Source: JBDHAC01 sp039588215 (lineage in GTDB: Bacteria > Gemmatimonadota > Gemmatimonadetes > Palauibacterales > Palauibacteraceae). From it: a stretch of DNA of 12,925 bases. The stretch covers positions 1 to 12,925 of the forward strand of contig JBDHAD010000076.1 of NCBI GenBank assembly GCA_039588215.1, in the 5' to 3' direction. The notes below the pieces were generated by a model. That model was not told where the DNA came from. It made no database searches and saw nothing but the letters and a program-made list of their open reading frames with translations. The position numbers and the translations under genes are program-made. Positions 7,277 through 12,925 of the stretch are shown piece after piece (position 1 is the first letter of the stretch; each line of letters opens with the position of its first letter).

Positions 7277-7367
7277 GGGCGAAACTGGCAGTTGAAAGCT
7301 CACGGCCGACCCGGCACGTAGCCGGATCCGAAAGAAGTCGGCCGCAAAGGAAGGAATCGAAGAGAAG

Positions 7368-9464
7368 ATGAGTCACAGAATCGAACGCGAGTTCCACGGT
7401 CGTAAGCTGATCATCGAGACAGGGCGCATGGCGCGCCAGGCCGATGGAGCCGTGATGGTCCAATACGGCGAGACCGCCGTGCTCGTCACCGCGGTTGCCC
7501 AGCGGCACCCCACACACCTCCCGTTCTTTCCCCTTACGATCGAGTACAGGGAGAAGAGCTACGCGGCGGGCAAGTTCCCGGGGGGCTTCTACAAGCGCGA
7601 GGGCCGGCCCGGCGACAAGGAGATCGTCGCGGCCCGTCAGATCGACCGCCCTCTGCGCGACCTGTTCCCGGATGACTACCAGAACGAGACGCAGGTCGCG
7701 TGTTTCATCATCTCGGCAGATCAGGAGAACGACGCGGATGTCATCGGCATGCTGGGCGCTTCCGCATCGCTCACCCTCTCACCGATCCCGTGGAACGGTC
7801 CCATCGGCGGTGTGCGCGTCGGGCGGGTTGAGGGGGAATGGCTGATCAACCCCACCTTCGCCCAGTTGGAGATGTGTGACCTGGAGATCGTGGTCGCGGG
7901 CACGGCTGATTCCATCGTGATGGTCGAGGGCGCCTGTCTCGAGATCTCCGAAGACGAGTTTCTGGAGGCGCTCGACATCGCGCACAACGCGATTCGCGAG
8001 CTCATCGACCTGCAGCACGAGCTTGCTCAGGCGGTCGGTGGTGCGCCACCCAACTTCGAGTACACCAGCCAGCAGCCGGATCCGGAGTTGAAGGCGCGCG
8101 TCGAGAGCGCGGCGACCGACAGGGTGGCCGAGGCGCTCACACTGCCACTCAAGGAGGAGCGGAATCAGGCGCTGGCGACCCTGCGCGACGAGCTGGGGGC
8201 TGAGTTCGAGGCCGAGTTCCCGGAGCGCGCGAAGGAGGTCAAGGATGTCGTACGAGCGCTGGAGAAGCGGGTCATGCGCCAGCGGATCCTAGATGACGGG
8301 GAGCGGCTGGACGGACGGGGCCTGACGGATATTCGTTTGATCTCGTGCGATGTGGGGATTCTCCCCCGCACCCACGGCTCTGCCCTGTTCACCCGCGGGC
8401 AAACACAGGCGTTGGCGGTCACGACGCTCGGGACCGTGAGGGACGAGCAGCGAATCGACTCGATCGACGTTCGCGAGGAGACCTCCAAGTCGTTCATGCT
8501 TCATTACAACTTCCCACCGTTCTCGGTGGGTGAGGTCCGCATGTTCCGCGGCGCGAGTCGTCGCGAGATCGGGCACGGGATGCTGGCCGAGCGTGCCCTT
8601 CAATCCCTCCTCCCGCCGTACGAGGAATTCCCGTATACCGTGCGTATCGTCTCCGACATCCTCGAGTCGAACGGTTCCAGCTCGATGGCGACTGTTTGCG
8701 GCGGATCCCTGTCACTGATGGATGCGGGCGTGCCGTTGCGGGCTCCATGTGCGGGGATCGCGATGGGTCTAATCCAGGAGGGCGATCGGACGGCGGTGCT
8801 GACCGATATCCTCGGCGTCGAGGACGCCCTCGGTGACATGGACTTCAAGATCGCCGGGACGGAGACGGGGATCACCGCGGTTCAGATGGACAACAAGGTC
8901 GGCGGTCTCTCCGTGGACACCATGCGACAGGCGCTCGAACAGGCCCGTGTCGCGCGCCTCCACATTCTCGAGATCATGAACCAGACCCTGGGTGACCCAC
9001 GCAGCGAGATGTCCCAGTACGCGCCGCGGATCATCACGGTTCAGATTAACCCCGAGAAGATCGGCGAAGTGATCGGGCCGAAGGGGAAGACCATCCGGGC
9101 TCTTCAGGACGAGACCGGGGCCGAGATCAACATCGAGGACTCGGGAGTGGTGACCATCTCCTCGGTTTCGGGTGAGGGCGGCGAACGCGCCCGCGAAATG
9201 ATCGAGGCGATCGCGCAGGACCCGGAGGTCGGCCGTGTGTACCATGGCGTAGTGAAGAACACCACCACGTTCGGGGCCTTCGTGGAGATCATTCCAGGGG
9301 TCGAGGGGCTGTGTCACATTTCCGAACTGGAAGAGGGACGTACCGAGCAAACGGAAGATGTGGTGAAGCCGGGTGACGAAGTTTCTGTCAAGCTCCTGTC
9401 CATCGACGACAGGGGACGCCTCAAGCTCTCTCGCAAGGCTGCCATGCAACCACAGGATTCGTGA
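7368..9464 (+). CDS. pnp: Polyribonucleotide nucleotidyltransferase (PNPase)
   Basis: A trimeric 3'-5' exoribonuclease that releases nucleoside diphosphates using phosphate and can also add 3' tails. The 698-residue protein has all domains in order: first RNase PH-like domain (about 10-145, with FPGGFYKREGRPGDKEI at 70-86), linking helical domain (about 240-305), second RNase PH-like domain (about 312-540), KH (about 553-615, IGEVIGPKGKTIRALQ) and S1 (about 621-690, VGRVYHGVVKNTTTFGAFVE). The active core is intact: FRGASRREIGHGMLAERAL (393-411), SNGSSSMA around the phosphate site (434-441), and Asp486, Asp490, Asp492 and Lys494 in VEDALGDMDFK, which happen to carry the same numbers as in E. 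coli. The ATG start is preceded by AAGGAAGGAA. The long structured leader suggests post-transcriptional control. Nothing is missing or truncated. Confidence 0.98.
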   Translation: MSHRIEREFHGRKLIIETGRMARQADGAVMVQYGETAVLVTAVAQRHPTHLPFFPLTIEYREKSYAAGKFPGGFYKREGRPGDKEIVAARQIDRPLRDLFPDDYQNETQVACFIISADQENDADVIGMLGASASLTLSPIPWNGPIGGVRVGRVEGEWLINPTFAQLEMCDLEIVVAGTADSIVMVEGACLEISEDEFLEALDIAHNAIRELIDLQHELAQAVGGAPPNFEYTSQQPDPELKARVESAATDRVAEALTLPLKEERNQALATLRDELGAEFEAEFPERAKEVKDVVRALEKRVMRQRILDDGERLDGRGLTDIRLISCDVGILPRTHGSALFTRGQTQALAVTTLGTVRDEQRIDSIDVREETSKSFMLHYNFPPFSVGEVRMFRGASRREIGHGMLAERALQSLLPPYEEFPYTVRIVSDILESNGSSSMATVCGGSLSLMDAGVPLRAPCAGIAMGLIQEGDRTAVLTDILGVEDALGDMDFKIAGTETGITAVQMDNKVGGLSVDTMRQALEQARVARLHILEIMNQTLGDPRSEMSQYAPRIITVQINPEKIGEVIGPKGKTIRALQDETGAEINIEDSGVVTISSVSGEGGERAREMIEAIAQDPEVGRVYHGVVKNTTTFGAFVEIIPGVEGLCHISELEEGRTEQTEDVVKPGDEVSVKLLSIDDRGRLKLSRKAAMQPQDS

Positions 9465-9468
9465 TCTG

Positions 9469-9484
9469 CCGAGCTGACGCTCGG
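9469..9484 (+). other. Hairpin between pnp and the peptidase gene
   Basis: CCGAGC (9469-9474) and GCTCGG (9479-9484) form a perfect 6-bp stem with loop TGAC, starting four bases after the pnp stop. No T-run follows, so intrinsic termination is unlikely. It lies just upstream of the possible starts of the next gene (9493 and 9505) and might protect the pnp 3' end or affect initiation. Confidence 0.4.
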
Positions 9485-9492
9485 TTCGGCCC

Positions 9493-10767
9493 GTGGTCGG
9501 GGAGATGTCTCGGCTGACCACGGCGCCGACCGAGTGCCTCGACACCCACGTCCGCCGCACCTGTCTCGAAGACGGGCCGATCGTTCTGTCCGAGCGGATG
9601 GATTCGGTCCGCTCGGTCGGTGTCGGGATTTGGTTTAGGCAGGGACGACTTCACGAGTCCGACGAAGAGCAGGGCATCTCGCACCTGCTCGAGCACATGG
9701 TCTTCAAGGGGACCCATACCCGCACGGCGCGCGAGGTAGCGTTCTCGTTGGAGCGCCTGGGGGGATCCCTCGATGCCTTCACCACGCACGAAGCGACCGC
9801 GTTCCAGGCCCGTGTTCCGGATCATGCCCTGGCCCTGGCCACGGACGTGCTCGTTGATCTCAGCTTCCAGCCGCTTCTCCAGGCTCGCGACCTCGAGCCG
9901 GAGCGGCACGTCATCTACGAGGAGCTCGCGGCTATCGAGGATACGCCGGAAGACCTTGTCTTCGAACTCCACGCGTCGTTCATGTACGACGGACATCCCT
10001 ATGGCGCGCCCATCATCGGCACCCGTGAATCGATCGGCTCGATCGGGCGCGAGTCTCTGAGGGGCCTTCATCGCTCTGCGTATCGCCCGCGTCGCTGCAT
10101 CATCGCCGCGGCGGGCCGCGTCGATCACGATGAGCTTCTCGAGCTCGTTGAACGGCTCGTGCCCGGGGATGGAGTGGCGGGCGACCCGCCTGCACCGCCT
10201 TCCGCCGTGGCCAAGGCGGGTGAGCGACGGGTGCCACGGCCCAACGCCCGTCAAAGTCACCTTGTCGCTGGCGGGCTGACGGTCCCGTACCGCGATCCGT
10301 TGCGGTACGCTATTGTGCTGGTTAACACGGCCCTCGGCGGTGGCATGAGCTCGCGCCTTTTCCAGTCGATTCGCGAGGAGCGAGGGCTTGCCTACGCCGT
10401 GTACAGCTTTCACGCGTTCCTGGCGCACGGCGGACACGTCGGGGCGTACGTGGGAACGAGCCCGGAGACGAGCGGTGAGGCGCGCGAGCTCCTCCTCGAG
10501 ATGCTCCGCGACGTGGCGGAAAGCGGGCTGTCGCCGGATGAGATCGCAGCCACGAAAAAGGAGTTACAGGGACGCTTGTTGCTGTCTCTCGAGACTCCCG
10601 GCGCGCGGATGAACCGGTTGGCGGGTCTCGCGCTGTACGGCCAACGCTATCGGAAACTGGACGAGATCGCAGAGCGTATCGGAGCGATCACCGTGGATCA
10701 GGTGCGGGAAGCCGAGCGGTTCTTTCACCCTGATCGCCTGGCCGTCCTCGAACTGTGCCCAGCATGA
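9493..10767 (+). CDS. M16 family zinc peptidase (processing peptidase-like)
   Basis: A 424-residue M16B-type protease related to mitochondrial processing peptidase and Bacillus MlpA/YmxG. The inverted zinc motif HLLEH is at residues 64-68 (GISHLLEHMVFKGT), with the third ligand glutamate in YEELAAIED (Glu143/144), about 75 residues later as expected. The C-terminal half has the substrate-binding Arg/Tyr segment (GGGMSSRLFQSIREERGLAYAVYS), so one chain carries both halves and should be active as a dimer. There is no signal peptide or membrane helix. The gene is often found after pnp; its natural substrate in bacteria is mostly unknown. The start is uncertain: GTG 9493 lacks a ribosome binding site, and ATG 9505 has GGGGAG directly against it. 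Either way the conserved domain from about residue 20 is kept. Confidence 0.9.
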   Translation: MVGEMSRLTTAPTECLDTHVRRTCLEDGPIVLSERMDSVRSVGVGIWFRQGRLHESDEEQGISHLLEHMVFKGTHTRTAREVAFSLERLGGSLDAFTTHEATAFQARVPDHALALATDVLVDLSFQPLLQARDLEPERHVIYEELAAIEDTPEDLVFELHASFMYDGHPYGAPIIGTRESIGSIGRESLRGLHRSAYRPRRCIIAAAGRVDHDELLELVERLVPGDGVAGDPPAPPSAVAKAGERRVPRPNARQSHLVAGGLTVPYRDPLRYAIVLVNTALGGGMSSRLFQSIREERGLAYAVYSFHAFLAHGGHVGAYVGTSPETSGEARELLLEMLRDVAESGLSPDEIAATKKELQGRLLLSLETPGARMNRLAGLALYGQRYRKLDEIAERIGAITVDQVREAERFFHPDRLAVLELCPA

Positions 10768-10787
10768 CTCTCTGAGGAGACCGAGCC

Positions 10788-11912
10788 ATGGTCGTAGGAG
10801 TCCCGAAGGAAATTAAGGCGGACGAGAACCGCATCGCGTTGATCCCCGCCGGAGCCGACGCCCTCGCCCAACGAGGCCACGACGTACTTATCGAGTCCGG
10901 TGCCGGAAGCGGAAGCGGGTTCACGGATGAAGCATACGCGCGGGCGGGCGCGACTCTCCTTGACGACCCGGGCGAGCTGTGGGCGCGCTCCGACATGATC
11001 GTCAAGGTCAAGGAGCCGATCGAGGTCGAGTATGGTCGCTTGCGGCCGGACCAGGTCGTCTTCACGTACTTCCACTTTGCGGCGGATGGAACCCTCACGC
11101 GTCAGGTACTCGACCGTCGCATCGTGGCCATTGCGTACGAGACAGTCGAGTTGCCAACGGGTGAGCTGCCTTTGCTCACGCCGATGTCCGAGGTCGCCGG
11201 ACGCATGGCGGTGCAGGAGGGGGCCAAGTACTTGGAGAAGACGTCCGGGGGCTACGGTATTCTCCTTGGCGGCGTTCCGGGCGTCCTGCCGGCCGAGGTC
11301 GTGATCATCGGTGGGGGCGTCGTCGGAACGAACGCCGCGACCATCGCCGCGGGCTTCGGGGCGCACGTGACCATCATAGACCTCGACCTGGAGCGCCTTC
11401 GGTACCTGTCGGAGGTCATGCCGGCCAACGTGGACACGCTCTACTCGAACCGGCACAACATCCTCGAGCAGATCCAGAGGGCGGACGTGCTCGTTGGGGC
11501 GGTCCTTTTGACCGGCGGAAAGGCGCCCAAGCTGGTCCTGCGCAATGACCTCAAGCACATGAAGCCCGGCTCGGTGATCGTCGATGTCGCCGTAGACCAG
11601 GGAGGGTGCGTCGAGACGGCTCATCCGACTACGCACCAGGAGCCGACGTTTGTCGTAGATGGCGTCATCCATTACTGCGTGGCCAACATGCCGGGGGCCG
11701 TTCCGCGGACCTCCACGCTGGCGCTCACGAACGCCACCTTCCCGTACGTGTTGAGACTCGCGGACCAGGGCTGGAAGGCGGCATGTGCGAAGGACCGACC
11801 GCTCTCGCTCGGCGTGAACGCCGTTGACGGTCGGTGTACGTACGGGGCGGTTGCGGAGGCGTTCGGTCTCGATCACACGCCGCTGGAGGAGATGCTGGCG
11901 GCCGGAGGCTAG
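10788..11912 (+). CDS. ald: Alanine dehydrogenase
   Basis: Catalyses the reversible NAD-dependent deamination of L-alanine to pyruvate and ammonia, used to consume alanine or assimilate ammonium. The 374 residues match the family closely: VGVPKEIKADENRIALIP with Arg15, VKVKEP with Lys75, TYFHFAAD with His96, and DVAVDQGG with Asp270; Lys75, His96 and Asp270 are the catalytic positions in the Mycobacterium tuberculosis enzyme. The Rossmann motif GGGVVGTNAA (175-184) is followed by Asp198/Asp200 of IIDLDLERL, fitting NAD rather than NADP. HYCVANMPGAVPRTST is the usual C-terminal signature. The ATG has GAGGAGA (10774-10780) at good spacing and lies 20 bases after the peptidase stop, so the two are probably cotranscribed. 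Complete, no oddity. The closest alternative, the transhydrogenase alpha subunit, lacks this full pattern and length. Confidence 0.97.
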   Translation: MVVGVPKEIKADENRIALIPAGADALAQRGHDVLIESGAGSGSGFTDEAYARAGATLLDDPGELWARSDMIVKVKEPIEVEYGRLRPDQVVFTYFHFAADGTLTRQVLDRRIVAIAYETVELPTGELPLLTPMSEVAGRMAVQEGAKYLEKTSGGYGILLGGVPGVLPAEVVIIGGGVVGTNAATIAAGFGAHVTIIDLDLERLRYLSEVMPANVDTLYSNRHNILEQIQRADVLVGAVLLTGGKAPKLVLRNDLKHMKPGSVIVDVAVDQGGCVETAHPTTHQEPTFVVDGVIHYCVANMPGAVPRTSTLALTNATFPYVLRLADQGWKAACAKDRPLSLGVNAVDGRCTYGAVAEAFGLDHTPLEEMLAAGG

Positions 11913-12017
11913 GAGCAGATCGTGGTCACAACCTCAGCCAGCCGCGAGGCCACGCACGGGGGTGTTTGCCGGTGAGCAACGGCCGATCCGTCAACGGGCC
12001 GGAGGCTTCCTTTCCTT

Positions 12018-12038
12018 ATGTGAATGTTGCATTTACAT
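12018..12038. promoter_or_regulatory. AT-rich inverted repeat upstream of mreB, candidate operator
   Basis: ATGTGAATG (12018-12026) and CATTTACAT (12030-12038) are 9-base arms with one mismatch (G/T) around TTG. The element stands out by its AT content in a GC-rich region. The spacing differs from a CRP site (TGTGA and TTACA are nine bases apart, not six). It could bind a dimeric regulator or, as RNA, form a short hairpin with one G-U pair. Confidence 0.4.
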
Positions 12039-12079
12039 TGGGCGTTCCGCAAGATCGGACGGTCGCACGGTAGGCTCGA

Positions 12080-12098
12080 AGGGGGCGCGTCACCCCCT
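12080..12098 (+). other. G/C hairpin in the mreB leader
   Basis: AGGGGG (12080-12085) can pair with CCCCCT (12093-12098) around the loop CGCGTCA. There is no T-run after it. It is a possible leader structure for the mreB transcript; no function can be assigned. Confidence 0.3.
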
Positions 12099-12227
12099 GA
12101 AATGCTGGCCCGGGTCGTCCAGCGGGGGCTGCGGCGCGCCGGCTTCGCGGGTTCCCGTCGTGAGCTTCGGGGGCAAGACTTCGAGGCGCATGGGTCTTGC
12201 GAGGTGGAGGTTGGGAAGGAGGAGGTG

Positions 12228-12284
12228 ATGGAAACGAACCGGCGACGATCCGGGCGGCGACCTGCCGCCAACCCCATTCTCTGA
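12228..12284 (+). CDS. Possible 18-residue leader peptide coupled to mreB
   Basis: An ATG at 12228 opens 18 codons encoding METNRRRSGRRPAANPIL, an Arg-rich peptide with no recognisable homology or domain. Upstream is the strongest ribosome binding sequence in the window: AAGGAGG (12216-12222) five bases before the ATG, running into a second GGAGGTGAT match to the anti-Shine-Dalgarno end. The stop TGA (12282-12284) shares its last base with the mreB ATG (TGATG), the same junction seen between truB and ribF. mreB has no ribosome binding site of its own, so translation of this short frame may feed ribosomes into mreB. It could be a regulatory uORF with no peptide function. The frame continues open upstream to 12024, but without an initiation signal. 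Confidence 0.45.
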   Translation: METNRRRSGRRPAANPIL

Positions 12285-12925
12285 TGGCCAAGTGGTCCCT
12301 GCGCGGCAGTCTCCTGCCGATCAACAACATCGGGGTTGACCTCGGTACCGCTAACACCCTCATCTACGTCGAGGGCGAAGGCATCGTCATGAACGAGCCT
12401 TCGGTCGTCGCGATCGAGAGGGACTCGGGACGGATCAAGGGCATCGGTCTCGAGGCCAAACGCATGCTGGGACGTACCCCCGCTGCCATCGAAGCCGTTC
12501 GACCGCTCAAGGACGGCGTGATTGCGGACGTGGACATCACCGAGATGATGCTCCGCTATTTCCTCAGGACCGTGACCGCCAACCGGGTCTTCAAGATCCG
12601 TCCGCGAATCGTGGTCGGCGTTCCCTCGGGCATAACCGAGCTCGAGCGCCGGGCCGTGCGATCGAGCGCGCACGCCGCAGGGGCCAAGGAAGTGTATATG
12701 GTATCCGAGCCCATGGCCGCCGCGATCGGCGTCGGACTCCCGGTCGAGACGCCCACGGGAAACATGGTGATCGACGTGGGTGGGGGGACGACTGAGATCG
12801 CCGTGATCGCCCTGGCCGGATCTGTGGCCGACACCTCCATCCGCGTGGGAGGGGATGAGCTGGATGCCGCCATCGTCGGCTTCCTTCGAAAGAACTACAA
12901 CCTCCTGATCGGAGAACCGACCGCC
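12284..12925 (+). CDS. mreB: Rod shape-determining protein MreB, 5' part
   Basis: The actin homologue that forms membrane-bound filaments and guides the elongation machinery of the cell wall. The frame is open to the window end, giving 214 of about 340-350 residues. The phosphate-1 loop IGVDLGTANT is at 16-25, MNEPSVVAIE at 36-45, the catalytic glutamate in VSEPMAAAIG (Glu142) and phosphate-2 in VIDVGGGTTEIAV (162-174), followed by VGGDELD (188-194). The ATG at 12284 is the only good start: no ATG, GTG or TTG lies between the ribosome binding site near 12220 and this codon in this frame. The N-terminus (MAKWSLRGSLLPIN) has hydrophobic residues that may aid membrane binding. mreC, mreD and penicillin-binding genes usually follow but lie outside the window. 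Confidence 0.95.
   Translation, partial: MAKWSLRGSLLPINNIGVDLGTANTLIYVEGEGIVMNEPSVVAIERDSGRIKGIGLEAKRMLGRTPAAIEAVRPLKDGVIADVDITEMMLRYFLRTVTANRVFKIRPRIVVGVPSGITELERRAVRSSAHAAGAKEVYMVSEPMAAAIGVGLPVETPTGNMVIDVGGGTTEIAVIALAGSVADTSIRVGGDELDAAIVGFLRKNYNLLIGEPTA

Larger units (their letters stand above)
7063..7367 (+). other. rpsO-pnp spacer, non-coding, hairpin-rich
   Basis: These 305 bases have no convincing gene; reading frames through it give Arg/Ser/Pro-rich shadow peptides. It holds a hairpin just after rpsO (7065-7079), a 14-bp perfect palindrome (7197-7210), and stem-loops at 7223-7238 and 7252-7276. No clear promoter was found (TTGAAA at 7292 lacks a -10), so pnp is probably read from the rpsO promoter. 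In E. coli this interval holds processing signals for RNase III-dependent pnp autoregulation; the same role here is inference. AAGGAAGG (about 7347-7354) precedes the pnp ATG. Confidence 0.6.
11913..12227 (+). other. ald-mreB spacer, apparently non-coding, regulatory content
   Basis: The interval lacks a recognisable gene. It contains a weak stem CGGCC/GGCCG (11980-11984 with 11997-12001) followed by a C/T-rich run, which could be a poor terminator for ald. It also contains an AT-rich inverted repeat (12018-12038) and a G/C hairpin (12080-12098). No good sigma70 promoter was found; TTGCAT (12027-12032) with CAAGAT (12050-12055) is a poor candidate. A reading frame from 12024 through to 12284 exists, but only its last 18 codons have a ribosome binding site. 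Confidence 0.5.

Noticed and set aside
7079..7321. Small ORF in the rpsO-pnp spacer
   Set aside because: It has no ribosome binding site or recognisable pattern, its composition is that of a shadow frame, and it is full of inverted repeats.
9421..10437. Long antisense open frame (338 residues) over the M16 peptidase
   Set aside because: It is opposite a clear peptidase gene, has no recognisable domain, and long antisense frames are expected at this GC content.
11941..12016. Cyclic di-GMP riboswitch on the - strand (AGCCTCCGGCC resembles part of GEMM)
   Set aside because: Only a short stretch matches; the other conserved half and the downstream helix are missing, and no - strand gene follows.
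12019..12037. CRP-type binding site
   Set aside because: The TGTGA and TTACA half-sites are nine bases apart rather than the six needed.
12024..12227. Longer 86-residue ORF ending at the mreB start
   Set aside because: No initiation signal at its 5' end and no recognisable domain; only the last 18 codons follow a good ribosome binding site.
11909..12673. Antisense open frame across the ald-mreB spacer and mreB
   Set aside because: No domain or start signal; mreB on the + strand explains the sequence.

Overview
The window is a high-GC bacterial core-gene region, with all twelve genes on the + strand. It begins inside nusA and ends inside mreB. The gene order is nusA - L7Ae-family gene - infB - DUF503 gene - rbfA - truB - ribF - rpsO - pnp - M16 peptidase - ald - mreB. 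The first part is the widely conserved nusA/infB translation and RNA-metabolism cluster, followed by the rpsO-pnp-peptidase block known from many phyla. The base composition, the long charged IF2 N-terminus, many GTG/TTG starts and the mreB linkage fit a Gemmatimonadota-like bacterium, but this is a guess from gene order and cannot be proved from the window.

Region by region: positions 2-5602 form a tight operon with gaps or overlaps of -11 to about 40 bases. It encodes a transcription antitermination factor (NusA), a putative RNA-binding L7Ae-type protein, IF2, a YlxP-like protein, the 30S maturation factor RbfA and tRNA pseudouridine-55 synthase. ribF (FAD synthesis) closes this block, with a 1-base overlap to truB. 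Positions 6604-6798 carry a strong sigma70-type promoter (TTTACA, 17 bases, TATACT) and a GC-rich leader hairpin before rpsO. A 305-base non-coding spacer with several hairpins separates rpsO from pnp. pnp is followed by a zinc M16 protease gene and an alanine dehydrogenase gene. A 371-base stretch then leads into mreB. It holds an AT-rich inverted repeat and an 18-codon reading frame with a very strong ribosome binding site, whose stop overlaps the mreB start.

Functionally the genes couple transcription (NusA), initiation and ribosome assembly (IF2, RbfA, S15), tRNA modification (TruB) and RNA turnover (PNPase), with peptidase, alanine metabolism and cell-shape genes following. I see no mobile element, CRISPR array, tRNA or rRNA, and no convincing new multi-gene system. 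The items most worth a second look are regulatory: the possible leader peptide coupled to mreB, the inverted repeat upstream of it, the rpsO leader, and the structured rpsO-pnp spacer. The cluster also lacks ylxR at its usual place.
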